Assembly (NCBI RefSeq): GCF_018860365.1
Contig: NZ_JAHKPO010000014.1
Span: 248,001-312,000, forward strand
DNA from: Arenibacter algicola
GTDB taxonomy: Bacteria; Bacteroidota; Bacteroidia; Flavobacteriales; Flavobacteriaceae
Direction of reading: 5' to 3'
DNA length: 64,000 nucleotides
Shown: one piece after another, positions 19,284 through 27,151 of the stretch
How the letters are laid out: every line of letters begins with the position of its first letter
Position numbering within the stretch: the first letter of the stretch is position 1
Position numbers and translations under genes: made by a program
Notes under the pieces: model-generated
What the model saw: the letters and a program-made list of their open reading frames with translations, nothing else
What the model was told of the DNA's origin: nothing
Database searches by the model: none

Positions 19284-19471
19284 AAAGTCATTTCGAATGA
19301 ATATGAGAAATCGCACTGGTAACTCCTGATTGTAGTTAAAAGTTTAAAGTTGAATGTTGATATTGATAGTACTCTCGTCAGTTCGTGGGCCTCTCGATAC
19401 AATTTTGCTCCACTTCGTTATGAAAAATAACTCGAAGTGACGGGCCGTTTGGCATTTTGTATCGAGAACTC
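19284..19471. repeat. 188-bp dispersed repeat, copy 2
   Basis: Direct-repeat partner of 15734-15922, with substitutions and one small indel. It lies upstream of the His-rich protein gene, so the metal-uptake pair sits between the two copies. Confidence 0.85.
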
Positions 19472-19599
19472 CTGTTGGGATTGACTAGGGAAGTTCTGTA
19501 GCCAAAGTTATCGAATAAAAAAATTAACAATAAAACAACAATTTAATTCCAAACGCGTTCTTAAAAAAAAGTAATTTTATATCACAAAAAAAGTTAGAT

Positions 19600-19740
19600 A
19601 TGTCATTTTTATCACCACAGATTGAAGCTTTGGCCAAAAGAAAAAAAGAACAGTCCCTTGTTAAAAAACCCGATTCTTGTGGTATTTTTCAGGAATATGG
19701 GAAATTGGAAAAGATTCAAAATCCCAGGGAAAGTAAATAG
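19600..19740 (+). CDS. 46-residue microprotein, hypothetical
   Basis: ATG at 19600, TAG at 19738-19740. The peptide begins MSFLSPQIEALAKRKKEQ and ends in a Lys/Glu-rich tail, with a single Cys in DSCGIF. The upstream region is A-rich, as for other starts here. No membrane segment or family recognised. A small GC hairpin follows immediately. The convergent amidohydrolase gene ends at 19760, so the ORF neatly fills the intergenic space. Support is composition and position only. Confidence 0.45.
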   Translation: MSFLSPQIEALAKRKKEQSLVKKPDSCGIFQEYGKLEKIQNPRESK

Positions 19741-19755
19741 CCCAATTTTTTGGGC
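19740..19755. terminator. weak hairpin between convergent genes
   Basis: GCCCAATTTTTTGGGC folds into a six-pair stem with a T-rich loop, between the stops of the microORF and the amidohydrolase gene. There is no clear T-run after it, so terminator function is uncertain. Confidence 0.35.
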
Positions 19756-19759
19756 ATTG

Positions 19760-20854
19760 CTAATCCTTTGGAAATAAGCTCTTGTCCAATCCAGGGATAA
19801 GGTTTAGTGCATTCTTGTAATATAGCTTTTTTAGTACTTCATCGGGTAAGTCCATCCCGTACATGGCCCAGAAGGCGTGGTATTTCTTGTGGTACGGGAA
19901 ATATTCGTCATCGGATTCCAGTACCCTAAAATAGGTTGGGAATTCTTCCGGTTTCCAACTATCCTTACCAAATAGGACTCGGTCCTGATATTTCACAAAA
20001 AATTTATGTGCATTTTTCGGTTGTCTGCCCAATTCTGCAATAATGGCCCCAATACCTACGTACATATTGGGCATTTCGTCCAATAAACTGGCCAGGGTGC
20101 CCAAATCATTGGCGTACCATCCCATATGGGCATTAATAAAATTGGTTTTCGGATGCTTTTTAAACATCCTGTGCTGCTCCCCAATAATCTGTTCCCAAGA
20201 GGCCGGGTCCGTTGCCGAGCGCTTTCTCCTAGGGTGTGTTTTTAGTTCCAACCATCGTTCGTTATCCGAATTTACCTCATCCCAGAAGGGTTTGGGGTCG
20301 GCTGAGTGGATTAGGACCGGTACGCCCATTTCCCCGCATTTTTCCCAAATGGCACTTAAGCGATCATCATCTACGGCCAATCGTTTTCCAGAGGTATCGG
20401 TATCCCGCAATCCTAGACTTTTATACACCTTAAGTCCCTTGGCACCATTCTTTATATCGGCTTCCAATTGTGCAACGGCCTTCTCGGACCAGCCCGGTTT
20501 GCCAACTCCATCAAAATCCACATTGGCAAAGACCGCAAATCTGTTGGGATAATGGTTCTTTATATTCTCCAATGATTGTTTTATTCTTTCTCCCGAGCCA
20601 CCACTAAGGTTGACCATGATTGCCAAGTTGAGCTTATCCATATCTGCAATTAGCAGGGAGATGTCCTGTGTCGGCATTTGGTACTGATGGCCATGAACAT
20701 CTATAAATGGAAATTTGGCCCTATGTATTTCCTTTCCAGGGACTTTAAGGGTTGAAACGGGATTGTATTCCTCGAAACTCATGTTCTGGGAAAAAGCTTC
20801 ATTGGAAAGGGCTATAAGCAAAATGCAGAGTGGGACTAAATTCTTTAAAGTCAT
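19760..20854 (-). CDS. secreted amidohydrolase-family metal hydrolase
   Basis: 364 residues with a Sec signal peptide (cleavage near AFSQN). TIM-barrel amidohydrolase features: HGH at residues 54-56 (DVHGH), a Lys in the GLKVYKSLG strand, His in LIHSADP, His in INAHMGW and an Asp in FGKDSW. This fits the amidohydrolase_2 (PF04909-like) group of hydrolases or decarboxylases. An extracytoplasmic location is unusual for the decarboxylases, so hydrolysis is more likely. Substrate unknown. It stands alone, with repeats upstream. Confidence 0.8.
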   Translation of the reverse strand: MTLKNLVPLCILLIALSNEAFSQNMSFEEYNPVSTLKVPGKEIHRAKFPFIDVHGHQYQMPTQDISLLIADMDKLNLAIMVNLSGGSGERIKQSLENIKNHYPNRFAVFANVDFDGVGKPGWSEKAVAQLEADIKNGAKGLKVYKSLGLRDTDTSGKRLAVDDDRLSAIWEKCGEMGVPVLIHSADPKPFWDEVNSDNERWLELKTHPRRKRSATDPASWEQIIGEQHRMFKKHPKTNFINAHMGWYANDLGTLASLLDEMPNMYVGIGAIIAELGRQPKNAHKFFVKYQDRVLFGKDSWKPEEFPTYFRVLESDDEYFPYHKKYHAFWAMYGMDLPDEVLKKLYYKNALNLIPGLDKSLFPKD

Positions 20855-20971
20855 TACGTCATCAAATTAGATCCTAAATTTATGCTATATAGAGGACAAC
20901 CTAAAGTTTGAAGCTAAAAAATATCCAGATCATTAATTGTTTGGCCTTAGCGTTACAACTGTTGTTTTATT

Positions 20972-21129
20972 AGTGAAACTCAATTTTGAGAAGTCAGTAA
21001 GACGCACTTAAAATTGCAAGTTGAACTAATCCCGCATTTTTCGGCGGGATCTAGGTTCAATACCTCAACCCTAGGGTCGATTCCTATTATTGGGTTCAGG
21101 GCTTGCCTTGAGGTTTAATACCTTTTATT
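20972..21129. repeat. multi-hairpin dispersed repeat, copy 2
   Basis: Full-length partner of 1-158 with the same ends (AGTGAAACTCAATTTTGAG ... TACCTTTTATT). Compensated change: the hairpin arms ATCCCGC/GCGGGAT are kept while the loop varies. Confidence 0.85.
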
Positions 21130-21185
21130 TTTTGAATTATGTTTGAATTCCCTTTTTAGCGATCTGGGGGAAGGATCGTTTATAT

Positions 21186-21320
21186 ATGTCATTGAGCGCA
21201 AGGCTGCCGCTAGGCAGGCGTAGCGTGGCAATCTGTTTGTTAATGGAGAGATTATCTCTTTGCGGCTGCCCACTCTTTAAGAGGGAGATTGCTTCTTCGC
21301 CCTAGCTCATCGCAATGACG
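21186..21320. repeat. REP-like extended palindrome
   Basis: Begins TGTCATTGAGCGCAAGG...GGCAATCTG and ends GAGATTGCTTC...CGCAATGACGT, so the two halves are imperfect inverted copies. This CATTGCGAG/CGCAATGACG pattern is common in intergenic DNA of many bacteria (from memory). No coding content. Confidence 0.65.
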
Positions 21321-21416
21321 TTTAGGGTTTTTGGATTAAATAACTTTGAACATTGAATCTAGAAACTGCCAACTGTTCACTGTAGATACAAGTGATCACA
21401 GACTACTTATCGCTGA

Positions 21417-22025
21417 CTACTTATTACTCTTTTTCACCCGCTCGTATTCTTCCAAAGTATCTATATCTACTTCTTTTCCATTAGGGGATAGGGAAAGGAC
21501 ATCATTTATATGGGTTTTGATAATTTCCTTAGCTCCATAATCGGAATTCAATGCCAGTAGGGCCTCAAAATGGATTTTTCCAAAAATAGCGGGCACTCCT
21601 ACCCTATTGTTGTATTTGGTAGCTACAATGCTGTGTTTGGTCTTGGAGAAATTATGGATCAACACATTTAAATACAGATCATCTATCAAGGGTTGGTCGG
21701 TCAGCATTACTAAAATACCATCATAGTCCGGGTCCTGCCCTAGAAGATGCTTGGTTCCACAGGCAATGGAATTTCCTAATCCCATTTTCCAATCGGGGTT
21801 ATAAATTGTTTCACAGCCTTTAAAGTCGGTTGCCTGTATTATTTCCTCCCTATAGGCCCCTAAAACGGTCAGTATGGTATTGGCATTGGAATCTTGGGTA
21901 TTTCTAAGGGCATTGCCGATTAAGGTAGTATTTCCCCAGGGTAACAATTGTTTTATGGCCTTCATTCGGGAAGAAGTGCCGGCCGCCATGATCAAAATCG
22001 CTATTTTTAATTTTTTAGGCATCAA
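21417..22025 (-). CDS. MocA-like molybdenum cofactor nucleotidyltransferase
   Basis: 202 residues, single GT-A-type nucleotidyltransferase domain. The signature LIMAAGTSSRMKAIKQLLPW is at about residues 11-30. TDQPL near 110 holds the metal-binding Asp, and RVGVPAIF follows. Family members transfer CMP (MocA) or another nucleotide to molybdopterin. The start overlaps the stop of the XdhC-like gene by four bases (translational coupling), supporting a shared role in maturing a molybdoenzyme of the xanthine-oxidase family. It is the last gene of the block. Confidence 0.85.
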   Translation of the reverse strand: MMPKKLKIAILIMAAGTSSRMKAIKQLLPWGNTTLIGNALRNTQDSNANTILTVLGAYREEIIQATDFKGCETIYNPDWKMGLGNSIACGTKHLLGQDPDYDGILVMLTDQPLIDDLYLNVLIHNFSKTKHSIVATKYNNRVGVPAIFGKIHFEALLALNSDYGAKEIIKTHINDVLSLSPNGKEVDIDTLEEYERVKKSNK

Positions 22026-23032
22026 TCGTGAATCCCGGTTTCTTTATTTTTTAAGAGCATTGGTTCCTTTTCCCTAATGACCGATAAAATTTCGGCAACA
22101 ATAGATATGGCTATTTCCTGAGGGGTCTCGGCGCCAATGTTGAGTCCGGCCGGTCCGTGGATTCCGTCCAGGAATTCGTACGAAATATCAGGGCTTAGTT
22201 CCATTAGTTCGTTAAAAAGTTTTTCCCTTCTTCTATATGGCCCTAAAAGCCCTAAGTATATTGGTTTTGAATCCTTTAAGGTCAACAAATACTTTAAGTC
22301 TTTGGAATAGCTGTGGTTCATTAGAATAATGGCGGTATGCCCATCCACTTCGGCCAATGGAAAGCTCTCTGGTAATATCCCCAGAAGTTCATGGGCTCCT
22401 TCAAAATCCAGAATATTCTTTTCTTCGGAGGGGTCGGCTACGATGGTAACTTCCCATCCGGCCATGGCGGCAAAGTTACATAACTGTACCGTATCATGCT
22501 CAGCGCCAATAATAAATAGTTTAAAACAGGGTTTCATGTTTTGCTCAAAAATCTCAAGCTTGTCTTGTCCATGGAATCCGGGCAACAGTGGCAATTGCTC
22601 CTGTCCAAATACGACGGTTGAGCCGTAATTGGCATTGGGGCCCTCTTTTTTTTCAAAAAAGGATCGTATTCTAAAATGCTGTCTTGATGTTATGGTTTGT
22701 TCAAAGGTTTCCAAAAAAAGCTTGTCCGGTCTAAAGGTCTCCAATAAAATATAAAGAATTCCCTCGCAGCCTAGCCGATATCGACCGTCATAGGTCATTA
22801 CCTTGGATATTTCATCTGCAAAAACGGACTGTGCCTGTCTTACTACTTCCTTTTCAACACATCCGCCACTTACCGCCCCTATCATATGTCCGTCTTCCAA
22901 GATCAACATTCTTACCCCTGGTCTTCTGTAGGAAGAACCGTCCAGTGCCACTACAGTGGCCAGAACACATTTTAGGCCCTTTGAAGTGGCCGACTGATAT
23001 TCGCGTATAATTTTTTTTAGTTCGTGTGTCAT
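22022..23032 (-). CDS. XdhC/CoxI-family molybdoenzyme maturation factor
   Basis: 336 residues. The N-terminal XdhC/CoxI domain has GSSYRRPGVRMLI and SGGCVE near residues 32-60. The C-terminal Rossmann-type domain has FIIGAEHDTV near 175 and GLLGPYRRR near 265. XdhC proteins bind the molybdenum cofactor and help sulfurate and insert it into xanthine-dehydrogenase-type enzymes. The partner is probably the two-subunit enzyme at 28412-31195. It lies 2 bp after moeA and overlaps the MocA-like gene. Confidence 0.88.
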   Translation of the reverse strand: MTHELKKIIREYQSATSKGLKCVLATVVALDGSSYRRPGVRMLILEDGHMIGAVSGGCVEKEVVRQAQSVFADEISKVMTYDGRYRLGCEGILYILLETFRPDKLFLETFEQTITSRQHFRIRSFFEKKEGPNANYGSTVVFGQEQLPLLPGFHGQDKLEIFEQNMKPCFKLFIIGAEHDTVQLCNFAAMAGWEVTIVADPSEEKNILDFEGAHELLGILPESFPLAEVDGHTAIILMNHSYSKDLKYLLTLKDSKPIYLGLLGPYRRREKLFNELMELSPDISYEFLDGIHGPAGLNIGAETPQEIAISIVAEILSVIREKEPMLLKNKETGIHD

Positions 23033-23034
23033 AA

Positions 23035-24243
23035 TTATAATAAATCTCTAGTAGGGACAAAAGGTACCAACTCCCCTATTTCATACGCATCAATTTTGGG
23101 TTCTAAAACTATAAATCCATCCGTATTCACCAAACTGCACAGGTCCCCAGACCCATTCTCTTTTACCAGGGAGGCCACTAAATGCCCTCGGTTAAAGCTT
23201 AGTTTAACTCTTAACAGCAAAGTTAAATCGCCCTTCACCTCAACAGCCTCTTTTAGGATAACATCAATTTTTGGTTGTGGAAGGCCCAAGGAAAGTCTTA
23301 ACCAATCCTTAAAATAGACATTATAATTAGCAAAGGTGGATACCGGGTTACCGGGAAAGGAAAAAACCACTGTGTTGGTATCTCTTTGAATTCCGAACCA
23401 AAATGGTTTTCCTGGACGTTGGAAAACCCCGTGAAATATTTTTTCTACACCCAATTCTTCCAATACTTGGGGAAGAAAGTCGAACTTGCCTTTGGATACC
23501 CCACCGCTTAAAAGTACTGCGTTATGCTCCTTTAAAGTATTTTGAAGAGCGTTTTTAATACTGGCTTTTTCATCTGGTAAATGGAGCTTGGTCGGGACAA
23601 TACCTTCTTCCGACAATGCTGCGTAAAGGGTATGGATGTTGGATTTGCGTATTTGATGGGGCAAGGGGATTTCTTCTACCTCTACCAATTCGTTCCCTGT
23701 GGATACGATTGCTACTTTGGGCAGTGTGCGTACCTTAATGGAGGCTTTTCCCACGGCAGCCAATACCCCTATTTCTGCGGCCGATATGGTGCTGTGTTTT
23801 TCCAAAACCAGATCTCCCTTTTTCTGATCACTTCCATTGAGGTGAATGTCCTGTCCCCTGTTTGGGGTTTTGGTAAGGGTGGCCGATCCGTTTTCAATAA
23901 TTAAATGTTCGTACATCACCACAGTATCCGCGTTTCCCGGAACTACGGCCCCTGTCATTATTTCTAGACAATTGGAAGTGTTTTCCAGAAGTTGGGAGGG
24001 CATCCCTGCGGCCAATACCCCTTCTATTTTAAACGAGGTATTCCCTTTTTCAACAGCATCGTAGTTTATGGCTATTCCGTCTTTGGTAGCCCTGTTAAAT
24101 GGAGGGAAATTTCTATCGGCCACAATATCTTCGGCAAGTACTCTGCCCATAGCCGTTTCCAAGGGAACCTGTTCATGGCCAAAGTCCTGATAAAGGTCCA
24201 ATACTTTTTTATAAGCGTCTTTAAAGGAAATCATGGAACACAA
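23035..24243 (-). CDS. moeA: molybdopterin molybdenumtransferase MoeA
   Basis: 402 residues. Inserts molybdate into adenylated molybdopterin. Recognised by RNFPPFNRATKDGIAI near residue 45, MTGAVVPGNADTVV near 95, LSGGVSKGKFDFL near 250 and FPGNPVSTF near 300. These span the MoeA N-terminal, MoCF-binding and C-terminal domains. ATG at 24243 or the Met three residues later are both possible starts. It is packed between ydjC (22 bp) and xdhC (2 bp). Confidence 0.93.
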   Translation of the reverse strand: MCSMISFKDAYKKVLDLYQDFGHEQVPLETAMGRVLAEDIVADRNFPPFNRATKDGIAINYDAVEKGNTSFKIEGVLAAGMPSQLLENTSNCLEIMTGAVVPGNADTVVMYEHLIIENGSATLTKTPNRGQDIHLNGSDQKKGDLVLEKHSTISAAEIGVLAAVGKASIKVRTLPKVAIVSTGNELVEVEEIPLPHQIRKSNIHTLYAALSEEGIVPTKLHLPDEKASIKNALQNTLKEHNAVLLSGGVSKGKFDFLPQVLEELGVEKIFHGVFQRPGKPFWFGIQRDTNTVVFSFPGNPVSTFANYNVYFKDWLRLSLGLPQPKIDVILKEAVEVKGDLTLLLRVKLSFNRGHLVASLVKENGSGDLCSLVNTDGFIVLEPKIDAYEIGELVPFVPTRDLL

Positions 24244-24265
24244 GTTACAATTAATAGGAGATTTG

Positions 24266-25132
24266 TTAAAGGGTTATCTTTTGTATTTCTCTCCAGGTTA
24301 TGGGTTTAATGTTCCTTTCTTTGAGCAGGGCAGCTGTATTGGGGTCCGTGAAAAAGTCAAAATCCATTTGTCGCCATTGGGAACCAAAATTGGGATGGTC
24401 CACACACACTTGCTTCATTTCCATATTGTCAAAGGCAGGATGTATTAAAATCACATTTAATCCTGCTTTTAGATTTTTTAATAATTGTGTATACAATTCA
24501 TGTAAACCTATACTCTCCATGGCTCCAAAATTGCCTATATGTACATTATGTACAACGCTATCCGAATCTAGTAGTGAGGCAAGATTCCCGACACCTTCCA
24601 GCAACTCTTCACTTAAGAAAATGGGCAGTTTATATTCCTTGCCTAATTCCCTATATACGTCCAGCAATTCTTTGGTCAGCCCTAAGGTGTACATATGGGA
24701 ATCCAAGTGGGTAGGTGTAATTCCAGCTGCCAATGCCCTATCAATTTGTGCTTTCAGTTCTTTTTTAACCTCCTCTGGCTTCGCCAATTTTTTTACTTGC
24801 TCCCTTTTGGCATAGAAAAAACCTTGCTTATCCACCAAGCTTGGCACCTCGGAATAAGGCAGAACGGGGCCAAATTTATACTGTTTCCATTCGCAGGTCA
24901 ATGTTAAATGAATTCCGCAGTCGTACTGCGGGTGATTTTTGGCGAAATTGGCCATATCCAAAAACCATGGACAGGGCACCATTATGCTATAGGAGTTTAC
25001 AATCCCTTTTTTCAAAGCTTCAATGGTGGCTGCGTTTTCTGAGCATGATAGACCGGCGTCATCGGCATGAATCATCAAAAGGGTGTCATCTTTGCTGTAC
25101 CCCAATCGCTCTAGATCGTATTGGTTGGCCAT
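24266..25132 (-). CDS. YdjC/ChbG-type carbohydrate deacetylase
   Basis: 288 residues. Motifs of the YdjC family (PF04794-like): MIHADDAG near residue 20 (catalytic and metal Asp), GIHLTLTCEW near 93, THLDSHMYT near 148 (metal His pair) and HPAFDN near 235. Family members remove acetyl groups from N-acetylated oligosaccharides in the cytoplasm. It is an odd presence within molybdenum cofactor genes, in the same direction and 22 bp before moeA. A diverged copy of its first 11 codons lies about 190 bp upstream. Confidence 0.88.
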   Translation of the reverse strand: MANQYDLERLGYSKDDTLLMIHADDAGLSCSENAATIEALKKGIVNSYSIMVPCPWFLDMANFAKNHPQYDCGIHLTLTCEWKQYKFGPVLPYSEVPSLVDKQGFFYAKREQVKKLAKPEEVKKELKAQIDRALAAGITPTHLDSHMYTLGLTKELLDVYRELGKEYKLPIFLSEELLEGVGNLASLLDSDSVVHNVHIGNFGAMESIGLHELYTQLLKNLKAGLNVILIHPAFDNMEMKQVCVDHPNFGSQWRQMDFDFFTDPNTAALLKERNIKPITWREIQKITL

Positions 25133-25212
25133 ATCGTTATGTTGTTTTAATCAGTTTTAATCTAAAAATTGCATTAAGGCTTTGCAATTAGCCTGTTTGG
25201 GTAGACGGGGTT

Positions 25213-25320
25213 CTAGTATAATTTTACCTCTCCTTTGGAGAGGTCGGAACTGCTTTTTTCCGCTGTTCCGGGTGAGGTAAAATAAAACCCCAATCGCTCT
25301 AGGTCGTAATACTTGGCCAT
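25213..25320 (-). pseudogene. duplicated 5' end of the YdjC deacetylase gene
   Basis: A 35-ultiplet of bases at 25288-25322 matches 25100-25134 at about 31 of 35 positions, covering the start codon and codons 1-11 (MAKYYDLERLG against MANQYDLERLG). After that the reading frame runs into a palindromic repeat and stops at 25213, giving a 35-residue dead end. It is best read as the original gene start displaced by an inserted repeat, or a partial duplication. Confidence 0.7.
25219..25284. repeat. small palindromic element inside the ydjC 5' duplication
   Basis: ATTTTACCTC near 25220 and GAGGTAAAAT near 25274 form outer inverted arms, and CCTCTCCTTTGGAGAGG forms an inner hairpin. It lies exactly where the duplicated ydjC start loses similarity. 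A similar hairpin is familiar from flavobacterial intergenic DNA (memory, not searched). Confidence 0.6.
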
Positions 25321-25364
25321 ATAATTCTAATTTGTAGGCTGTTGAGGCCCAAATAATACTAGTG

Positions 25365-26441
25365 CTATTTATGAAGCGATAGAAACTTATCAACTCCTCC
25401 TATGATATTGTAAAGTTCAATTTTGCTATTTAACTCTTCCAATATTCTTACTGCCATTTCACTTCTTTTTCCGGATTGGCAAAGTAGATAAATTGGTCTT
25501 TGAAAGTCCAATTCCTTTGTTCTGCCCTTTAATTCGTCCAAGGGAATATTTACAGCTTTAACTTGCGGTAAGGAAAAGTTTTCAAATTCCACTACAGTCC
25601 TTACATCGATTATCTGAAGAGCTATGCCCGCGTTTAACTTTTCCTCAATTTCCTCTACCCTTATGCCAATAGTTGCTTCACAAGGTTCTGCTCCATAGGA
25701 TTTTTGAAGTTTTTTCAATAATAAATTTTCTGGTTGAAGACTAAATGTAATGGTTTGATAAGATTGATTTAATCCGTTGAATAACAGAAGTTTACCATTT
25801 ATTGCTTCACCAATACCAGTAACTATTTTTACGGCCTCCAATGCCTGAAGATTTCCTATGATACCGGGAATTACCCCCAATACCCCATTCTCGTTGCAAT
25901 TTGGTATCTCTTCTTGCGTAGGCATTTTTGGAAATAAACATCTATAGGTAGGACCGCCTTGATAATTAAAGACACTTAGTTGGCCTTCGAAGCCCTGAAT
26001 GGCGCCCGAAACAAATGGTTTTTTTAGGATTACGCAGGCATCATTTATTAAATAGCGCGTTGGGAAATTGTCAGAGCCATCTACTATAACATCAAATTGA
26101 GAAATAATTTCCAAGGCATTGTGTCTAGTGAGAAAAGTATCAAAAGTTCTGATTTGTGTGTCGGAATTCTGAGAACTTAATCGCTCCAGCACAACCTCAA
26201 TTTTAGATCTTCCCAAATCCTTTTCCGTATACAGCACTTGTCGTTGCAGGTTGGTGATTTCAATAACATCCTGCTCAACTACACCTATAGTACCAACCCC
26301 CATGGCATTCAAATACTGTAAAACAGGAATGCCCAATCCGCCGGCACCAACCACTAAAATACTGGCACCTTTTAGTTTTTGTTGTGCTTCTGGACCAAAA
26401 TCCTTTAAAATGGTCTGTCTCTGGTATCTATTGGTGTTCAT
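25365..26441 (-). CDS. MoeB/ThiF-like E1 enzyme with C-terminal rhodanese
   Basis: 358 residues from the Met at 26441, preferred over 26459 because MoeB proteins begin with the NRYQRQ motif. The adenylating domain has VVGAGGLGIPVLQYL near residue 32 and DGSDNFPTRYLIN near 120. A rhodanese domain follows from about 260, with the active-site loop LLCQSGKRSEMA near 330. It would adenylate the C-terminal glycine of MoaD and probably supply sulfur through the rhodanese Cys. The usual zinc pairs are incomplete: PTYRC lacks the first Cys of CxxC, and only a single Cys is seen in AEPCE. Confidence 0.88.
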   Translation of the reverse strand: MNTNRYQRQTILKDFGPEAQQKLKGASILVVGAGGLGIPVLQYLNAMGVGTIGVVEQDVIEITNLQRQVLYTEKDLGRSKIEVVLERLSSQNSDTQIRTFDTFLTRHNALEIISQFDVIVDGSDNFPTRYLINDACVILKKPFVSGAIQGFEGQLSVFNYQGGPTYRCLFPKMPTQEEIPNCNENGVLGVIPGIIGNLQALEAVKIVTGIGEAINGKLLLFNGLNQSYQTITFSLQPENLLLKKLQKSYGAEPCEATIGIRVEEIEEKLNAGIALQIIDVRTVVEFENFSLPQVKAVNIPLDELKGRTKELDFQRPIYLLCQSGKRSEMAVRILEELNSKIELYNIIGGVDKFLSLHK

Positions 26442-26490
26442 AAACAAATAGCAATCCAATTTTTATAATTTCCGTAGCCTGCGTCTTTCC

Positions 26491-27084
26491 CTAATTGTGA
26501 GCTAATTTTAGCAATACCTTTTCATAGTCTTCCTTAAAGTTGGCATTCCATAATACTTCTTCGTTCTCTGGAAATACCAATTTAATATCTTCATTGATCA
26601 AAAATTTACGCGGACAGGTACCGGGCCCGTTTTCTAAATAATCCAATGATTTTTGTAGACCAGAAGGTTCCCAAATGGCACATAACGGTTCTGGTAAGCC
26701 ACTTTCCCTGGTAGCAAAGGCAGTGGCCAATTTGTCCGGATTCCTTAAGTAGATCAGTTGTTCAAGGGCCTCCTGATCCATTAGCGGCAGATCGCAGGCC
26801 AATACCAACCATGCTACGTTAGGATTAAAATTGTGGGCGCTTAGTAGACCGTTGTAGGGACCTTTAAATTTGTTCTGATCAATAATTAGATTGTGATTCG
26901 CCGAGAATTCCGTTGCCTGTTCCTCGCGTATACTCATATAGGTATTTTCGCATACCGTTTGCAGGAGTTGATATAGATATTCGCGTTGTGCTACGCCATG
27001 GTATTCTATCAATCCCTTGTCGGTTCCCATTCTGGTACTTTTTCCACCGGTAAGTACTAGACCATATATTTTAGTGGAGCTCAT
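26491..27084 (-). CDS. mobA: MobA-like molybdenum cofactor guanylyltransferase
   Basis: 197 residues with the nucleotidyltransferase signature LTGGKSTRMGTDKG near residues 11-24, the metal Asp in VLACDLPLMD near 95, and SGLPEPLCAIWE near 128. MobA attaches GMP to molybdopterin. The presence of both MobA-like and MocA-like enzymes in one block is notable, because xanthine-oxidase-type enzymes usually take a cytosine form and DMSO-reductase-type enzymes a guanine form. Confidence 0.87.
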   Translation of the reverse strand: MSSTKIYGLVLTGGKSTRMGTDKGLIEYHGVAQREYLYQLLQTVCENTYMSIREEQATEFSANHNLIIDQNKFKGPYNGLLSAHNFNPNVAWLVLACDLPLMDQEALEQLIYLRNPDKLATAFATRESGLPEPLCAIWEPSGLQKSLDYLENGPGTCPRKFLINEDIKLVFPENEEVLWNANFKEDYEKVLLKLAHN

Positions 27085-27151
27085 TATTCGTAGTTATTAT
27101 TTTAATTTCCGCTATAAGAACATGTTTGTCCCTGTTAGTGGATATGTGGAA

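Noticed and set aside
25157-25393. 78-codon minus-strand ORF between the MoeB-like and YdjC genes
   Set aside because: It runs through the palindromic element and the ydjC duplication in a different frame and overlaps the MoeB-like gene end.
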